Of a stretch of DNA of 64,000 nucleotides, positions 22,571 through 36,330 are shown one piece after another. This stretch comes from Tenodera sinensis (taxonomy: Eukaryota; Arthropoda; Insecta; Mantodea; Mantidae), in assembly GCA_030765045.1 (NCBI GenBank), contig CM060965.1, positions 151,681,374 through 151,745,373 on the forward strand. Reading direction: 5' to 3'. The stretch's first letter is position 1. Each line of letters starts with the position of its first letter. A program made the position numbers and the translations under genes. Under the pieces are notes generated by a model. The model ran no database searches and was not told the origin of the DNA. It saw nothing but the letters and a program-made list of their open reading frames with translations.

Positions 22571-23349
22571 CGAAGATCGTTTTGGGATGAAGCAAACTCA
22601 CTGTATTGTGGAATATTCGCTAAATTTCTGCTCTGCTGTAGCTGTACGTTAGCCTCACAGCAGGTCTATTTCGCAACACTACATACTTACATACCTTCAA
22701 TTCTGTATCGTTGCCATGGCAAGCAAGTATTAACATGCAGCTATATATTGTCTGAAAGAAATAATTGCACCTTTTGTCCCGTCAATAAGCGCCATCTTCA
22801 AGGCTAAAGTGCGAGAGAGAAAGCAGGTAGGTATAATTGCTCCACTCTTAGATCCCAACTTGATGTAAACACATGTCATCAACTAAACCACGATATGCGG
22901 GAAACCATAGCACACCACAAAATATAGTACCTTAAATATTGGCGATGTTCTGTGAGTTTTCAGGATATATGATTATCAAACATAGTTTTAAACTTTTGAT
23001 TAATATAAAATAGTAAATAATATTAATAAGAATAGTGTCCACATCACATTCGTTTGTGTTAAATGCAGCTGATACAAACATGAGGTTACAGCAGAGGGAT
23101 ACAAGATATGGATCTAAGGCTGGATGGAGTATAATAACTTTCATCCATCCCTTTACTCTCACAGATATATTCCCTAATGATTGTATATTTAAGTGTACAA
23201 CAAATTAAACACCTATATCATATTTAATAGAACTAAAAGTGGTGAAGTGGAGCTTCAGTAGCTTCACCAGAATAGCTGCCACTGGATACAACGTAAGTAA
23301 TGCCTAGAATCTGTGTAAGATAATACTTATAAAGTGAGGTGTAAAGTTT
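22571..23349. other. no recognisable gene
   Basis: May include the 5' flank of the hAT relic. A frame of 76 codons on the minus strand shows no family features. Confidence 0.4.
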
Positions 23350-24240
23350 GTTGTTGTTTGGGGTTTATAGATACACCATCACACTCCAGGCAGGAGTAAT
23401 TGATGTCTGCATCGAATCAAAATAGAGTAGGAGATATAAAAGAAGCGATGAATCACGAAAGGAAGATCAGAGCACAGATCACAGTTTCATTTTACAATTA
23501 ACGAGATGGCAAAGTAGTAGCCTGGGCAAATGGGTATCAGCACTATAAACCAGATTGGATATGTTCCATGGGCCATTGCCATAACATTGGGCTAGTATGC
23601 TGGTAAGTTGCATAACAGAAAGTGTATGTAATGGATAATTAAAAAAGATGTGGTTGATATCGCCATAGGCACTGCAATCACAGATTGGGGAGGACCTTTG
23701 GCAGATTTTAAATAAGTAGGCTGGTGTCATGGCAACTCTAAGTCGGATTTTTGAGGTCAAAGAGATTGCAGCTCTACTGAGAGTGGATTTCTTAAACCAT
23801 GGAGATGGCTTTGTGAGGGAAGATAGGTTGGAAAAGTTAGAAAGATGAGAAACCACGTGGTCAGATATAAGCTGTGCAGCATTCCTCCAAGGCAGGGTGA
23901 CCGGTTCCATCGGTGCGGGGAGATAAGCCGCCCCCCCTCCCCCTAGTCAGGCGGTAGGCAGTTTCGTGGCCCGAAATATTTACATGTCCCGGAACCCATA
24001 AGAACTGAATAGTATTGCATCGGTTAAGACGTTTGGAGATTTCTAAATGGCACAGCACCTCCCATCAGTCCGCCTCCGGAGGCATACTGGGGGAGCTGAT
24101 GCTTCGAAGGGTGCCCAAATAGACTGAACAAAACAGGATCTTGGAATTGGAAATACAAAGAGTAGATCACAGAGCTTGATAAAGGGCATAAATCTCAGCA
24201 AAATAATTAGAACATCCCGCAGGGAGAGACGCCTGTGCAG
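23350..24240 (-). pseudogene. Jockey-like LINE 3' end with RNase H remnant
   Basis: Read on the minus strand: an IQFLWVPGHVNISGHETA block (about 24,020-23,950) is the RNase H C-terminal motif (family: WVPGHxGIxGNExADxLA). The expected aspartate of the last block is a tyrosine (T-A-Y-R-L-T). Then follow R-L-R-V-A-M-T-P-A-Y-L-F-K and a zinc-knuckle-like P-I-C-D-C-S-A-Y-G-D-I-N-H-I-F-F-N-Y-P, where the last cysteine of the family's C-x-C-x-H-x-C is Y or lost. The copy ends at about 23,350 with an AACAACAA tail. An inserted C-rich run near 23,930 breaks the frame. Confidence 0.7.
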
Positions 24241-26069
24241 ACCTTTGTGTGGTCCAATAATCTTGACTGGGTGTGCATAAGCGGTTAAGTCAAAAATATC
24301 AAAAATGAGTTCTCCACAGCATTTGATGTAAATTTTTGTGCTCTACCCATGTGTCTAATCGGTTAAGTCATATCACCTATAATAGCTGAGTAACATGAGC
24401 GTGCAAAAGGAGATATGTCATGGAGTCAACAGTTGTGCATGTGCAAAGACTGATAAGTCACTCACTTTAGACTTAGCTCCTTTTACACCATCGAACCAGT
24501 AGTGCAAATTGGTTGTCAGTAATAGAGCTGACTTTGATAACTTGCTTTGCACTACAAATTTAAATGACTTACCCAACTTGACGCTACACCTATCTGGTGA
24601 CTGAGTATATATTTTCACTGCACTAATATGAAGATTGAGTAATGCAAAACATCTAACTCTGACTTGTCAACAATAAATATGAAAAAATAAATTATTGCAA
24701 CTCTGTATATCATTTCAGTAAGAACACAGAGAAATCATTTAGCATCACGTGTCACTTTAACTACTTATAAGAAGAATGTTTAAATACTATTTCTGTACAT
24801 GTTGGTAGGAGGATCTACGAAACTATTTTTGGTATCTTGAACTACAGAAACCAAAAGTGGATGCATACCAGACATGTGATAGACTTAAGCTGAAGATAGA
24901 GATCTCTGATGGCAAAAAATACTAGAGTTTGAGAGTAAAAAATGTACTTGGCAAGTGACTCTCAAGAAATTATCTTACAAGGAAAGCCATAACATTCGAC
25001 TTTCAATAATGCTTGCCAACTCCAATAGTCAGTAGCTCCATTGCCTTCTATAAAAGACAGCTATGGAGCTGAAACTTAACATTCACTGCTGTGATGTTTC
25101 ATGTAGCACAAAAGACAAGTCTTAAGAGGGACTAATGAATAGGATCTTGCCTTTATAATTCATTTAAACAACTTCATCCAGATGTAAGAAATAGCTTATG
25201 TATTTCGATTGATGCAAGGACAAAAAAGAAACAGTCACATTGCCATAATGTGTATGGTTGCCCTTCAGAAACACCCAATCCCCCAATCTATTGACCACTA
25301 ATTCCAATATTAGGTCATACACACATGGAGAGTGATGGAAATTATCCAAACATAAAAAAAGAAGGAAAAAAAAGAAATGGAAGTAACGTGTTCCTATTCA
25401 TTATCCTCACTACTGGATGCAACTCGGTTTATCAGGAAAGAACAAGCCCTTGTGGTCGGTGAAATGTCTAAACAGGACCTTGTTGGGAAAAGAACTTGTG
25501 CTAGGGAAGGTTGATATAACCGGACAAAGGATCATTTAGAGGGACATGCGGTGGCTCTGTTTTCAAAAGGTATCCTTCAGCAATTATTTCTTAAGTACAA
25601 GTTAAGGAAAGTGATGATTTCAGATTTGCCAGTTTTCACAGAAGAGGGAATAAATCTGCAGGTATAAAACCTTTAAGAAGTACTCTGGTCCAAATGCAGC
25701 ACACCTAACAAGAAAAAGGGCTTGCTGGACCTACTTTCACTTATCTCGGCCACATTCTGGGAATTCTAGAGCATTGAAAATATCTGAAAGTGCTCATACT
25801 ACACTTCCAAATACTGATACCAGTGATGACATTCAGTGAAGAATTTGTTTTTATTATTCATTATATTTCGGATGGTGTAAATAATTTCATGGGAATTTAA
25901 AGAAAGTATATGACATTAAATTCATAATAATATTTCTTGTTTCTTTACTTAGTGTTATGTTATATTCTCCAAGTTCATTAACTTCAACAACCTTTTATAA
26001 AAGGCTAAAAATATAATATTTACTATGCGATTATAAGGTATTATTTTCAAATACTATAGTGATATCGGG

Positions 26070-26381
26070 GTTGTCTACTTAGTGCAGTGGTAGCGCTTCT
26101 GCTTTCCAAGCGAAACACCAAGGTTCTATTCTTGGTACCAGCATGGGGATTTTCTTCCACTGGGAGACCTGGTAAGGGGTGCATCCAGCCTCGTTAAGTC
26201 TCTGAGAGGCCAATCAAAGAGCTAGCTCATTGAAAAGTTGCAGCCCTCATTGCATAGGCTGCATAACCGGCTGCATAACCAGGGTGCTGAGCACCAGTAC
26301 TGTACCAAACTCTTGATGCCTGTGGTGGTTAGAGGTGGCAGAAGCAATAGCTAGGCAGTAAGGGCTGTTGCACCTTGGGTT

Positions 26382-26385
<4 letters not shown>
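26070..26385 (+). mobile_element. 'SINE A' copy, nearly full length
   Basis: Head GTGCAGTGGTAGCGCTTCTG with B-box-like GGTTCTATTCTTGGTACCAG, then the SINE A body (GGGGATTTTCTTCCACTGGG, CAGCCTCGTTAAGTCTC, ATGCCTGTGGTGGTTAGAGG, TAGGCAGTAAGGGCTGTTGC). It runs straight into the microsatellite at 26,382, which probably grew from its tail. Confidence 0.75.
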
Positions 26386-27931
<1,546 letters not shown>

Positions 27932-28545
27932 ATGGCAAATCTAACACCGGAACAAATGCTGAGTAGTTTTTGCTTCTTGCCTGATGATGTAGAGGTTTCT
28001 GATCTGGATACCAACTCTGATGGAGATATGCAACAAATACCATTAAGTACCAATGACATGCAGGTTTCTGTAGAGGAAATTGAAGATAATTTGTAGCAAT
28101 TTCTAGCTGGAACTGAAGAGGTTCATGGTTCTTCTTCTCCTGTATATAATGATGGTAGCCTCACTGATGATCTATGGAGTGAAGATGATTCCTACTTTGA
28201 AAATCGTTCACTTGCTTTTGATAGAAATCCAGAAATTCGTGCCAATTTCCCAAGGTCTGATAATGAGTTAGTTTATTTTGAAACTTTGTTTCCTGAAGAC
28301 ATAATGTTATTCCTTTGTGACCAAACCAATTTGTATGCCAAACAGGAGCACACTGTTATGAAAGCGGGAAAGAAGGTAATTAAGATAACCTCAAATTGGA
28401 ATGATATTACTGTTCCTGGGTTGAAGACATTTATGGGAATGCTTATTTTGATGGTCATACACCAACTTCCACGGATTGAGAATTATTGGAGCAGTGATCC
28501 AATCTTGGGCCTGCAGTGTCATCAGTAATGACAATTCTTCATTAT

Positions 28546-29416
28546 GTTGTTGTTGTTTTCTAGTGCCTTGCATCTGGCAATGAAGCCATTAGCATTCGTG
28601 CTTTCCAATACTTTTGAACTGTAGTTTCTTCTGATCTTAATGCTTCACAGGTTTTCAAGTGTTCTTCATTCATTTCTGCTGGATCGTTACACAGAACACA
28701 TATTGGTGAGGCTGAGATACCTATTCTGTAGAGATGACTTGCCAAGCAGTCATGATTTGTCAATAGTCGGAAGGCTGCAACAGCTGTTTTCCTTGGTCTC
28801 TGGGGGATTATATCTGGATTGGAAAGTAGTGTAATCCATTTTTTATCTTTGGCATTTGTTTCTATTTCTTGTAGGTATGAATGACAAAAATTTTTAATGA
28901 TCAAGCGTTTTATTGAGGAATATGAGAAATTGAATTTAGACTTTTGTTTTATTGTTGTGCCTTTCTTTGCAAGTGAGTCTGCAGCTTCGTTCCCCATGAC
29001 TCCACAGTGTGCTGGAATCCATTGGAGATGAACAGTCTTATTAACTTTTTGGAGTTGTGTTAACATTTTGTAGCATTCTCTAATTTTTGTTGACTTCTTT
29101 GTAGTATTTGAACATATTCCCTGAATTGCAGCTTTAGAATCCGAAAGAATTACTGCCTTGTTAAATTTATTTAAGGGAAGATTTAATAATTGTCGGAGAG
29201 CAATGTATATAGCCTCTATTTCTCCATCATAATTTGTTGTGTCTCTGCCAACAGAATGATAAAAGGAAAAATGTGAACATGTAACTCCAGCTCCAGTAAG
29301 GTTTTCCTTCGAGGATCCATAAGTATATATGTGCAGCCATTCTTCTGTGGGATACCTAGTATTGATTGTTTCCAGAGCTAGAAGTTTTTGTATTTCTTTT
29401 GGTGTGTCTGATTTAT
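28546..29416 (-). mobile_element. 5'-truncated LINE (RNase H and zinc knuckle) in piggyBac
   Basis: An 871-bp insertion flanked by a perfect 13-bp target duplication, AATTCTTCATTAT (28,533-28,545 and 29,417-29,429). On the minus strand it keeps one open frame of about 285 codons: an RNase H domain followed by a zinc-knuckle end (C-V-L-C-N-x8-H-L-K-T-C), then a tail ACTAGAAAACAACAACAAC. RNase H landmarks: the glutamate in Y-D-G-E-I-E-A-I, the aspartate in V-I-L-S-D-S-K-A-A-I and the last in G-N-E-A-A-D-S-L-A-K. The first catalytic aspartate (family: I-Y-T-D-G-S) is a tyrosine here (I-Y-T-Y-G-S), so this copy would be inactive. Young, given its open frame and clean duplication. Confidence 0.92.
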
Positions 29417-30099
29417 AATTCTTCATTATAAGAAGATAGAAAATTCATTGAAACAACAATTCTCTGTTTATTGAAAAGGGAAAACCACGATATGACAAAC
29501 TGTACAAACTTCGACCTTTAATCAATAAGGACAATCAATGTTGAAGCAGTACATACCATTCAAACAAAGAAACAAGATATGCTGTTTATCTATTCCAAGA
29601 CAGGTTACATTTTGAACTTCGGCATTTATACAGGAAACAAGGACAGTAATTACACCAGTTCATTTTCATTGGGTGAAAATATTACTCCAACACTAGTAGT
29701 ATTTGATAATTACTTCACTACATATTGACTAATGAAAGAGCTGCGCTCTAAGGAGCTTTTTGGTGTTGAAATGGTTTGTCCAAATAGAAGAGAGTTGCCA
29801 GATACTGTCTGTTCAGCACCTCATGGTCTAAGGGGAATGAAGGGCAGGGGGGAGACATTCCACATAGTGTAATCTGAGTTTTGTAAACATCCATGCAAAC
29901 ACTGCTCTGCTGGTCACGTTGCCAACTTACTTCCAATATTATTCACGCTATGTTTACTCGCTGCTGATTTCTCTTAATTTCAGTTATAAAATCGCACTTG
30001 TCACTAGTTTTATGTCGGAAGTAATGGTAAAAGTAATGTAGAAGCAGATAAACTTCCGGCTAGGAGTGCTCTGAAATCTGCTATGATATTGTGATTGCA

Positions 30100-30470
30100 G
30101 AACAAAGGGGTTCAGAGTGACATATCTTTATAGGATGATTGAAACTAACAAACCTAAAGAGGCTGTTAAAGTGGACACATTTTTTGGTTTTATTGAGCCA
30201 TACTGTCATTTACTTGCCCCCATACATGTGTGATCTCAATCCCACAAAACCAGCTTGGGCCAGGTAAAATGAATACTTAGAGAAATGTAACAGGTGACTT
30301 ATTCTTACAGGAATTGTATGACATAACGCTCGAGGGTAAATCACTTGTGACCAAAACAGACTGACAGAGTTTTTGAAAAATATAGAAAAGGTAGAACATG
30401 ATCAGTGGGAGAAAGACAGAGTACTAGTTGAAAACATTGTTTATGTTTTAGAAGCTAAATATATTTCATG
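30100..30470 (+). pseudogene. Tc1/IS630-type (DDE_3) transposase C-terminal fragment
   Basis: Inside the piggyBac relic, frames give I-E-T-N-K-P-K-E-A-V-K-V-D, then LPPYMCDLNPTKPAWAR, then K-N-I-E-K-V-E-H-D-Q-W-E-K-D. This matches the family ending L-P-P-Y-H-C-x-L-N-P-I-E-x-x-W followed by a conserved E-x-x-W-x-x-D. The conserved catalytic E of N-P-I-E is a K. Edges of the insertion are unclear (about 29,865-30,695). It must be younger than the piggyBac copy it interrupts. Confidence 0.65.
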
Positions 30471-31279
30471 AACTGAAAGTTAACATTTAAATTGTGCTAT
30501 TTTGAGCGAGTTCTTTGCTTTAATCTTGCGTGAATAGAGACTCCAAGGTTAGCACTATTATCACAAATGCAATTAGAAGCACGATGTAGCTCCAGAAATC
30601 ACTTGTTTGTCTGGAATTGTTTACTATATGTTGAAGAGGAATTCCATACTTTGCAGAGATGAATTTGAATTTTCTACTAAGTCATCTGTTGCTGTAGTCT
30701 AGTGGCAGGACAGTAAACCTGTGTCCATTCTTTCAAATTGTTGCAATCCAAAAGAATTAATCACCATACAGAGAAGAAACAAGGACAGTAGCAAATCTGA
30801 GATAGTTTGCCCAATTGCTGTGGCAGAATACAACAATATAATGGGAGGAGTTGATAGATTTGATCAACTTAAAGAAAGATATGCATTAAGTCATCGATCT
30901 TTGAAATGATGGTATAGACTATTTTACTTTCTTCTGGATTTGGCCATTGTTAATGCCTGTACACTGTGGAAGCTGCAGAAGTCTGAACCAGATCAGCTGA
31001 TGTTGCGGGTGCACTTGGCTAGGCAGCTTATTTCTGGCTTCTCAAATCGGAGATGAAGAGGAAAACCTGTTATGTTCTATATGCCAAAGAGAGATGTAAC
31101 AGGACCAATCTTCAGAAAGTTTGAAACCATTTGCCAGCAAAAGGTGAAACAAAACAATGATGTCACTTGTGTAGCACAAACAACCAGGAAAAAAGGACAA
31201 AGATGATGTGCTGTACTTGTCAAGTTCCTTTGTGTATTACATGTTGTTTTACTAAATTTTATTCCACTTCACCATAATG

Positions 31280-31560
31280 AACATTCAATATTTATGGTAA
31301 ATTGGGACACTGAAATTGATAATGATATTCTAACATGCAACAGTTCATTGTTTCAAGTTCATTTAAGTTAAATAAAAATTTGCTAATAATTTTGTGTCGT
31401 CGTCTCAAGAGTTCAGTGGGTCCTACTAAACTTTTAATCGCTTTTGGGTTATCATTTACTTTCAAAACTCATTCTGTGATTTTACACATATTTCCTTAGT
31501 CATAAAAACTATTCATAATGAATCCAACATGTCTGGATATAATTTATCCGTAAAAGGGAT
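31280..31560. other. no recognisable gene
   Basis: AT-rich DNA between the piggyBac C-terminus and the first minus-strand LINE. It may include the piggyBac 3' end. Confidence 0.4.
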
Positions 31561-32680
31561 ACTCATCCATGGAGTAAAAGGTATACAATAGTAGGAAGGA
31601 CTTTAGTCTTCTTTTAAAGTGGCAAACATTATTAATTTCTTTAATGTTCTCAGGCAATTTGCTATATAATTCAATCCCCAGATTCTACACATTGTTTTTT
31701 TTTGGGAATATTTGTTCTGAAAATTTTTATGTGAAGATCATTTCTCTGATTTCTGTTGTGCTGGTGGAGATTTTGATTCATTTTGAGCTGTTTATAATCT
31801 TGTTTAACATAGATTAGTGTCTCTAATATAAATACACATGCCAGAGGCAGAATATTTAAAGAGCATTCTCCATGATGACCTATTACTTTTGGCACTCATT
31901 ATTCTGAGTGCTTTTTTGTTCAATTTAAATATTTGCAAACTTTCACCACATGCATCCCAAAACATAATACCATATCATAAGAGACTATGAAAATTTGCTT
32001 AATACATACTTCTTTGTACAAAATGAGCAATCTTCTGTGGTAAAGAAATAAGCCTGCTTGAAGATGTGATGTTACACAAGTGTCACATGAACATCACGTA
32101 GTTTGGTGTGGCAGCAGCTTGTTCTACATAGTGTAATGCCAATTTAAGGAACATGCAGCATCAGAATATGATACAATATCCTTAGGAAAGTAAGCTATGT
32201 CAATGGGTCAGAAGAATACATTGTCATTATGTTGAATATGGTGTCGCATGTTGAATACATTGTCGTTATGTTGTACATGGTAATTGCAATGTTGTCACTT
32301 CCTCACATTGCTACACTAAGTTATCTTGTAGCTGAATTTATATACATTTCTTTTTCATTTTTCAGATAATTCGAACATTTACGAATCCAAACAGATTAGA
32401 GCCCCAATTAATCCAAATTAGTGGGGTTCTACTGTATGTTTAGGTTTACGTTATTATGGATAGATATTAATGAATAACAAGATGAGCTCAACTTGGAAGA
32501 TAATTTTTCAATATGATTCTTCCATTTAAAGTTTTCATTTATGATGATTCCTAGAGAGGTTCTATTCCTGCAATACTTAATCTTCAGAGTGTTCTAATTA
32601 ATTTGCAGTTTAAGACATGCTTTACTCTGACAAGTGTGAAAACATATAGCTGTCATTTTCCTTCATTAATTGTTCATTTA
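31560..32680 (-). pseudogene. LINE 3' end (CR1/Jockey-like), interrupted
   Basis: Two minus-strand blocks belong together. The right block (about 32,660-32,450) gives R-T-S-L-G-I-I-I-N-E-N-F-K-W-K-N-H-I-E-K-L, the post-reverse-transcriptase block (family: FLGIxIDxxLxWxxHIxxL). The left block (31,990-31,560) gives K-A-L-R-I-M, L-P-L-A-C-V-F-I-L-E-T-L-I-Y-V and a final L-Y-x-x-L-P-E-N-I-K-like segment, the typical end of such LINEs. Between them (about 32,000-32,440) lies foreign sequence ending in a pogo-like terminal repeat. Frames are broken. Confidence 0.65.
32365..32437. repeat. pogo-like terminal inverted repeat, single end
   Basis: Read on the minus strand: TACAGTAGAACCCCACTAAT followed by TTGGATTAATTGGGGC. 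Pogo/Tigger-type elements often end CAGTAGAACC...TAATCC next to TA. No second end was found nearby, so it is a solo end or a strongly deleted copy. Confidence 0.45.
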
Positions 32681-32884
32681 TTTCCTGGCATTCACTCCCT
32701 TATGGAAAATTCTATTAAAGTTCAACTGATTGGACAAAACTTCTTGTCAGTAAGGGCACTGTAATACATTGAAAAAGAAGTTTTATGGGGCAGCTCTGAG
32801 GGCAGTGCTTCTTTACCATGACACTGCCTTAAAAACAGAATAAACACACATTTTAAATTGTTTGCATGCAAATGCAGTCATGAT

Positions 32885-34611
32885 TACTTTAGAATAGAAT
32901 AGAATAGAATTTATTGTGATTCAATACAGTGAGATTCACAATTGAGTCATGTCAATAACATATACATTGGATTGTGTTACAGCTTAAAACACAAATAAAG
33001 TGGAACAATCAAACAATTATTTACAATAAATGCTCTTCAATAGTATAATAGGCTCTATCTATCAGAAAATTATGCAAAGCTTTTTTAAATTTACAATCAT
33101 TTTTTACAAGTTTAATTTATTTTGGTAAAGCATTATAGAATTTTACCACCATAAAAATAGGCATCCTCTCATAAAGACGAAGCCTGTGACCCTTAATGTA
33201 AAAATCATTCTTAATTCTTGTATTGTAATTATGATTATCAGAATTAACTGACATTTGTGTTTTGAACTTTTTTAAGTACAGGATGGTTTTATATATGTAA
33301 AGACTGGGAAATGTTAGGAGCTTTAACTGTCTGAAGGAGTGCCTACAAGATTCATTGCTTGCAAGATTAGCAAGGTACCTAACAGCCCTTTTTTGTAGTG
33401 AAAAAATTTTATTGAAATTTACTTTACTAGTACTGCCCCATAATTCTATGGCGTAGGTAGTGTGTGCTTGAACAAGGGGACATTGTCCTGGCAGTGTTGT
33501 CAGGCACAAACTTTCTTAAATATCTAAGAACAAATAAGCTTTTACTAATATTGGATGAAAGTCTATCAACATGTGCATCATAGGTAAATATACTGTCTAA
33601 GTTTAGACCTAGGAGTTTTGTAGCTTTTACATTATTAACTAATGTATGGTTAATAGTGAGCTGAGTTAAAGTATCCATGTCTTTGAAGCAAAAATTAACT
33701 ATTTCACATTTAGTTGGGTTCACGAATAGATTTAGATCTCCAAAATATTCTACCACTGATTTGACTATGTGTTTTTAATGCTGGAGTTTAACTTACTGTT
33801 GACAACAATTGTAGTATCATCTGAAAATTGTGTTATGCTAGAATTTTTAGAAATTATTTCATTTAAATTATGAACGTATAGAATAAATAGTAAAGGTCCT
33901 AGTATTGAGCCTTGGGGTACTCCATATGTTGTAGTACATATTGTTGAATTACATTCGTAGCCATTTGAATTTATAACTACAAATTGTTTCCTATTTGTGG
34001 TGTCTTTGTGGTGAAGGATTTTAATAGGCTATGAGCTAAGCCTCTGATGCCTAATGTATATAATTTATCCATTAATATTACTGAATCAACACAGTGAGAT
34101 CTAGCATAATACCTATACTGAAGTGACCAGAGTCAATATTAACAATGATGTTTTCAATAAGATCTGACAATGCTGTTATGGTAGATTTATTTTTCACAAA
34201 ACCATTTTGCTGTTTAGGGATTAGGTCAAATTTATACAAGTAATTTATTAGGCGGTTGTAAATTAATCTTTCAAAAATTTTTGAAATTGCTGGCAAAATA
34301 GATATTGGTCTATAATTATTTATGTCTTTTTTGTTACCTTTTTTGTACAACGGAATAACTTTTGCTATTTTCAATTTGTCTGGGAATGTGCCAGATTCAA
34401 AAGAAGCATTTATAATGTTCATGAGTGGCTTAACTATTTCACTGCTGCACTTTTTTATCAATGTGATTGGTATACCGTCTACACCGGTGCAGCTTTTGGG
34501 TTTAAGTAATTTAATGATATTCATAATTTCCTTGTTATTCCTACTACTCTTCAAGGCACAATGAGTTGCCTTGCTTAACAACAGAAAATCACAGAAGCTG
34601 AAAGAAACCAC
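32885..34611 (-). pseudogene. CR1/Jockey-like LINE, reverse transcriptase to 3' end
   Basis: Minus strand, 5'-truncated near 34,611. Reverse transcriptase landmarks in order: K-S-C-T-G-V-D-G-I-P, F-P-D-K-L-K-I-A-K-V-I-P-L-Y-K-K-G, NNYRPISILPAISKIFERLI, Q-Q-N-G-F-V-K-N-K-S-T, then G-V-P-Q-G-S-I-L-G-P-L-L-F-I (about 33,930-33,890) and the catalytic box F-S-D-D-T (33,815). The end has LLGLNLDSIFTYDAHVDRLS and LKLLTFPSLYIYKTILYLKK. It finishes with AATAAA and a (TTCTA)n tail at 32,890. About three frame breaks; catalytic residues are kept. One of the better preserved LINEs here. Confidence 0.88.
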
Positions 34612-35289
34612 TACTAGTTGTAATTTGCAACCTATATTACTATTCTATGGATCTGTGTGACTTCAAATTTGGCACAGATTTAGAGCATTGCAGACATTTA
34701 CTCTCAGCACTAGTAGTAAGTAGAAAGGCAAGGAGATAAGCCAAATCTGTGTCAGTTAGTACCTGGTATGGCTATTGCCGGCAGCACATACCATTCAGAT
34801 GTACTGATTAATGTACTTACCCCTAAGATGAGTATGCTTATTGAGAAGTAAAAACTAAGGCACTTACCGCTGCTTTGCAGTGTCAAAGTCAGTGAAAAAT
34901 CGTGTTTTGTCAGTTGTACAGCAGATGATTAATAGAAAAGTCTGCTTTTGCTGGGAAACTAAAAGCTGTTGAGTGCACAAGTAGAGGAGATGGCCCGAAT
35001 ACAGTCTACCATATCTGTTTGGGCATGTATTTTGAAAAGTTCTCTTCTTACCATTGTTATTTTAACAGAAAAAGTAGCATGCTTGTTTAAAAGCATGCTA
35101 AAGTCATCTGGTAAAATTAGCAGCAATGCATGTGAAGTATTTGCTACTTTGCATAAAATGTGCATAAAGTGGAATTTTAAAGACAGGGTCCAAATATTAT
35201 TTATCTTATGAAGTGAAAAAATATAAATCTACACAATATAATATAATTTAGCCTTATTGCAATTTAAAAAAGTTTAAACACAAATTTCT
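34612..35289. other. no recognisable gene
   Basis: Between the LINE and the pogo-like relic. A minus-strand stretch near 35,080-34,970 is basic and could be an outlying transposase piece, but I cannot assign it. Confidence 0.35.
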
Positions 35290-36330
35290 TTTAGAGGTTT
35301 TGAAGCATATTATTTGCAGAAATGACACACATATTCACTTTTTTCTGCATCGGCACATTCAATATATATCCATTGAAAACATACAAGACATTGAATCCAC
35401 AGTTCTCTCTAGTATCTTCTGAAAAGCGCTCATTGCAAAATAAACAGCAACAATCACCATTATCTGGGTGTACTTTTCCTACAGAAGTACCGAGGTCACG
35501 ATCTCCAGAGCTAATTTCAGTTTCATCAGATTCTGAGTCACAGCTTTCCATTTTGTTCTTGGATTTTTTCAGTCTGTTTAAAATTTAATTTCTTCTTTGC
35601 ATCCTTTCCTTTTGTGTCTGTTCCTTCCTTTTCAAGGACTCAGTGAGCTTATTCTTGCAGGGTGATGCTGCAATGATTTTTTATTGTTGCGACTTCCACT
35701 GCCGAACTCCTTTCTTTTTAGGGATGGGGATTGGGGATTCTTTAAGAGGTGACACGCAAGTTTTTATTTTGTAACAGTTGTTGGTATGAAGTTGTAGGAC
35801 CAGGTAATGAATTTGAAGGACCAACATATGAAACTGAAGGACCAAGTGATGAAGTTTAATGAAGTCGAAGGATCAGCAAATGACATTGCAGGACCAACAG
35901 ATGAAGCTGAAGAAGCAGCAGATGAAATCGAAGGACCATCAGATGAAGTTGAAAGAACTTTTGAAGATGATACAGAAACAGCACATGAACCTGCAGAAGC
36001 CAACAACAAAGGCTCAGTACTCTTCACTGAGCTGCCCTTCTTTGGAGCATATGCTTGGGCTACTAGGTAGTCGGCTTAGGTGAAGATGTTTTTGTTGAGA
36101 GGATAAATTCCTGTAGCAGAAAAGCAGGATGGCAATTTCTCCACCACACCTTGAAGATGTTGCCTTCTTCAAGAGCTGTGCAACCTTATACACTGTGACA
36201 GGATGCCCAGTTGATTTGGTATACATCCCAATTTCTTCACTGTAATAACTCCTAAATGGCCCCATGAATGTCTCATCTAATGGTTGAAGCATGTGTATAG
36301 AGTGGGGTGGAAGTGACAAAATAGTTGCAT
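35290..36330 (-). pseudogene. pogo-like (DDE_1) transposase with PHD-like C-terminus
   Basis: Read on the minus strand from 36,319: LPPHSIHMLQPLDETFMGPF then R-S-Y-Y-S-E-E-I, the block after the second catalytic aspartate of pogo/Tigger/jerky-type transposases (family: LPxHxSHxxQPLDxxxFxPLK). A GILPLNKNIF-like block follows in a shifted frame, then a serine-rich low-complexity linker (35,990-35,830) made of repeated S-S-A-A-S-S-A-S-S-type units. Near 35,500-35,400 is S-D-E-T-E-I-S-S and C-C-C-L-F-C-N-E-R-F-S-E-D-T, resembling the C-x-x-C start of the PHD-like finger at the end of this subgroup. The catalytic front half is absent, cut off where the 36.4-kb repeat begins. Confidence 0.7.

Larger units (their letters stand above)
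27932..31250 (+). pseudogene. piggyBac-like transposase, broken and twice interrupted
   Basis: From an ATG at 27,932 the frame has an acidic N-terminus, one stop near 28,096, then typical piggyBac-like blocks: YFETLFPEDIMLFLCDQTNL, and G-M-L-I-L-M-V-I-H-Q-L-P-R-I-E-N-Y-W-S-S-D. A LINE fragment sits at 28,546-29,416. After it come D-K-L-Y-K-L-R-P-L-I, T-G-Y-I-L-N-F-G-I-Y-T-G, and F-D-N-Y-F-T (29,700-29,730), which carries a catalytic aspartate of the family. Another transposase fragment intervenes at about 30,100-30,470. The end (30,700-31,080) has WQDSKPVSILSN, Y-N-N-I-M-G-G-V-D-R-F-D-Q-L (the last conserved aspartates) and a lysine/cysteine tail. Multiple stops; dead. Confidence 0.85.

Noticed and set aside
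25164..25349. piggyBac transposase piece on the minus strand
   Set aside because: Only one weak D-N-F-x-x-S-P string; the surrounding frames do not support the family.
35807..36083. Plus-strand frames with repetitive E/D/K-rich peptides
   Set aside because: They lie antisense to the serine-rich linker of the minus-strand pogo-like transposase and come from its DNA repeat.
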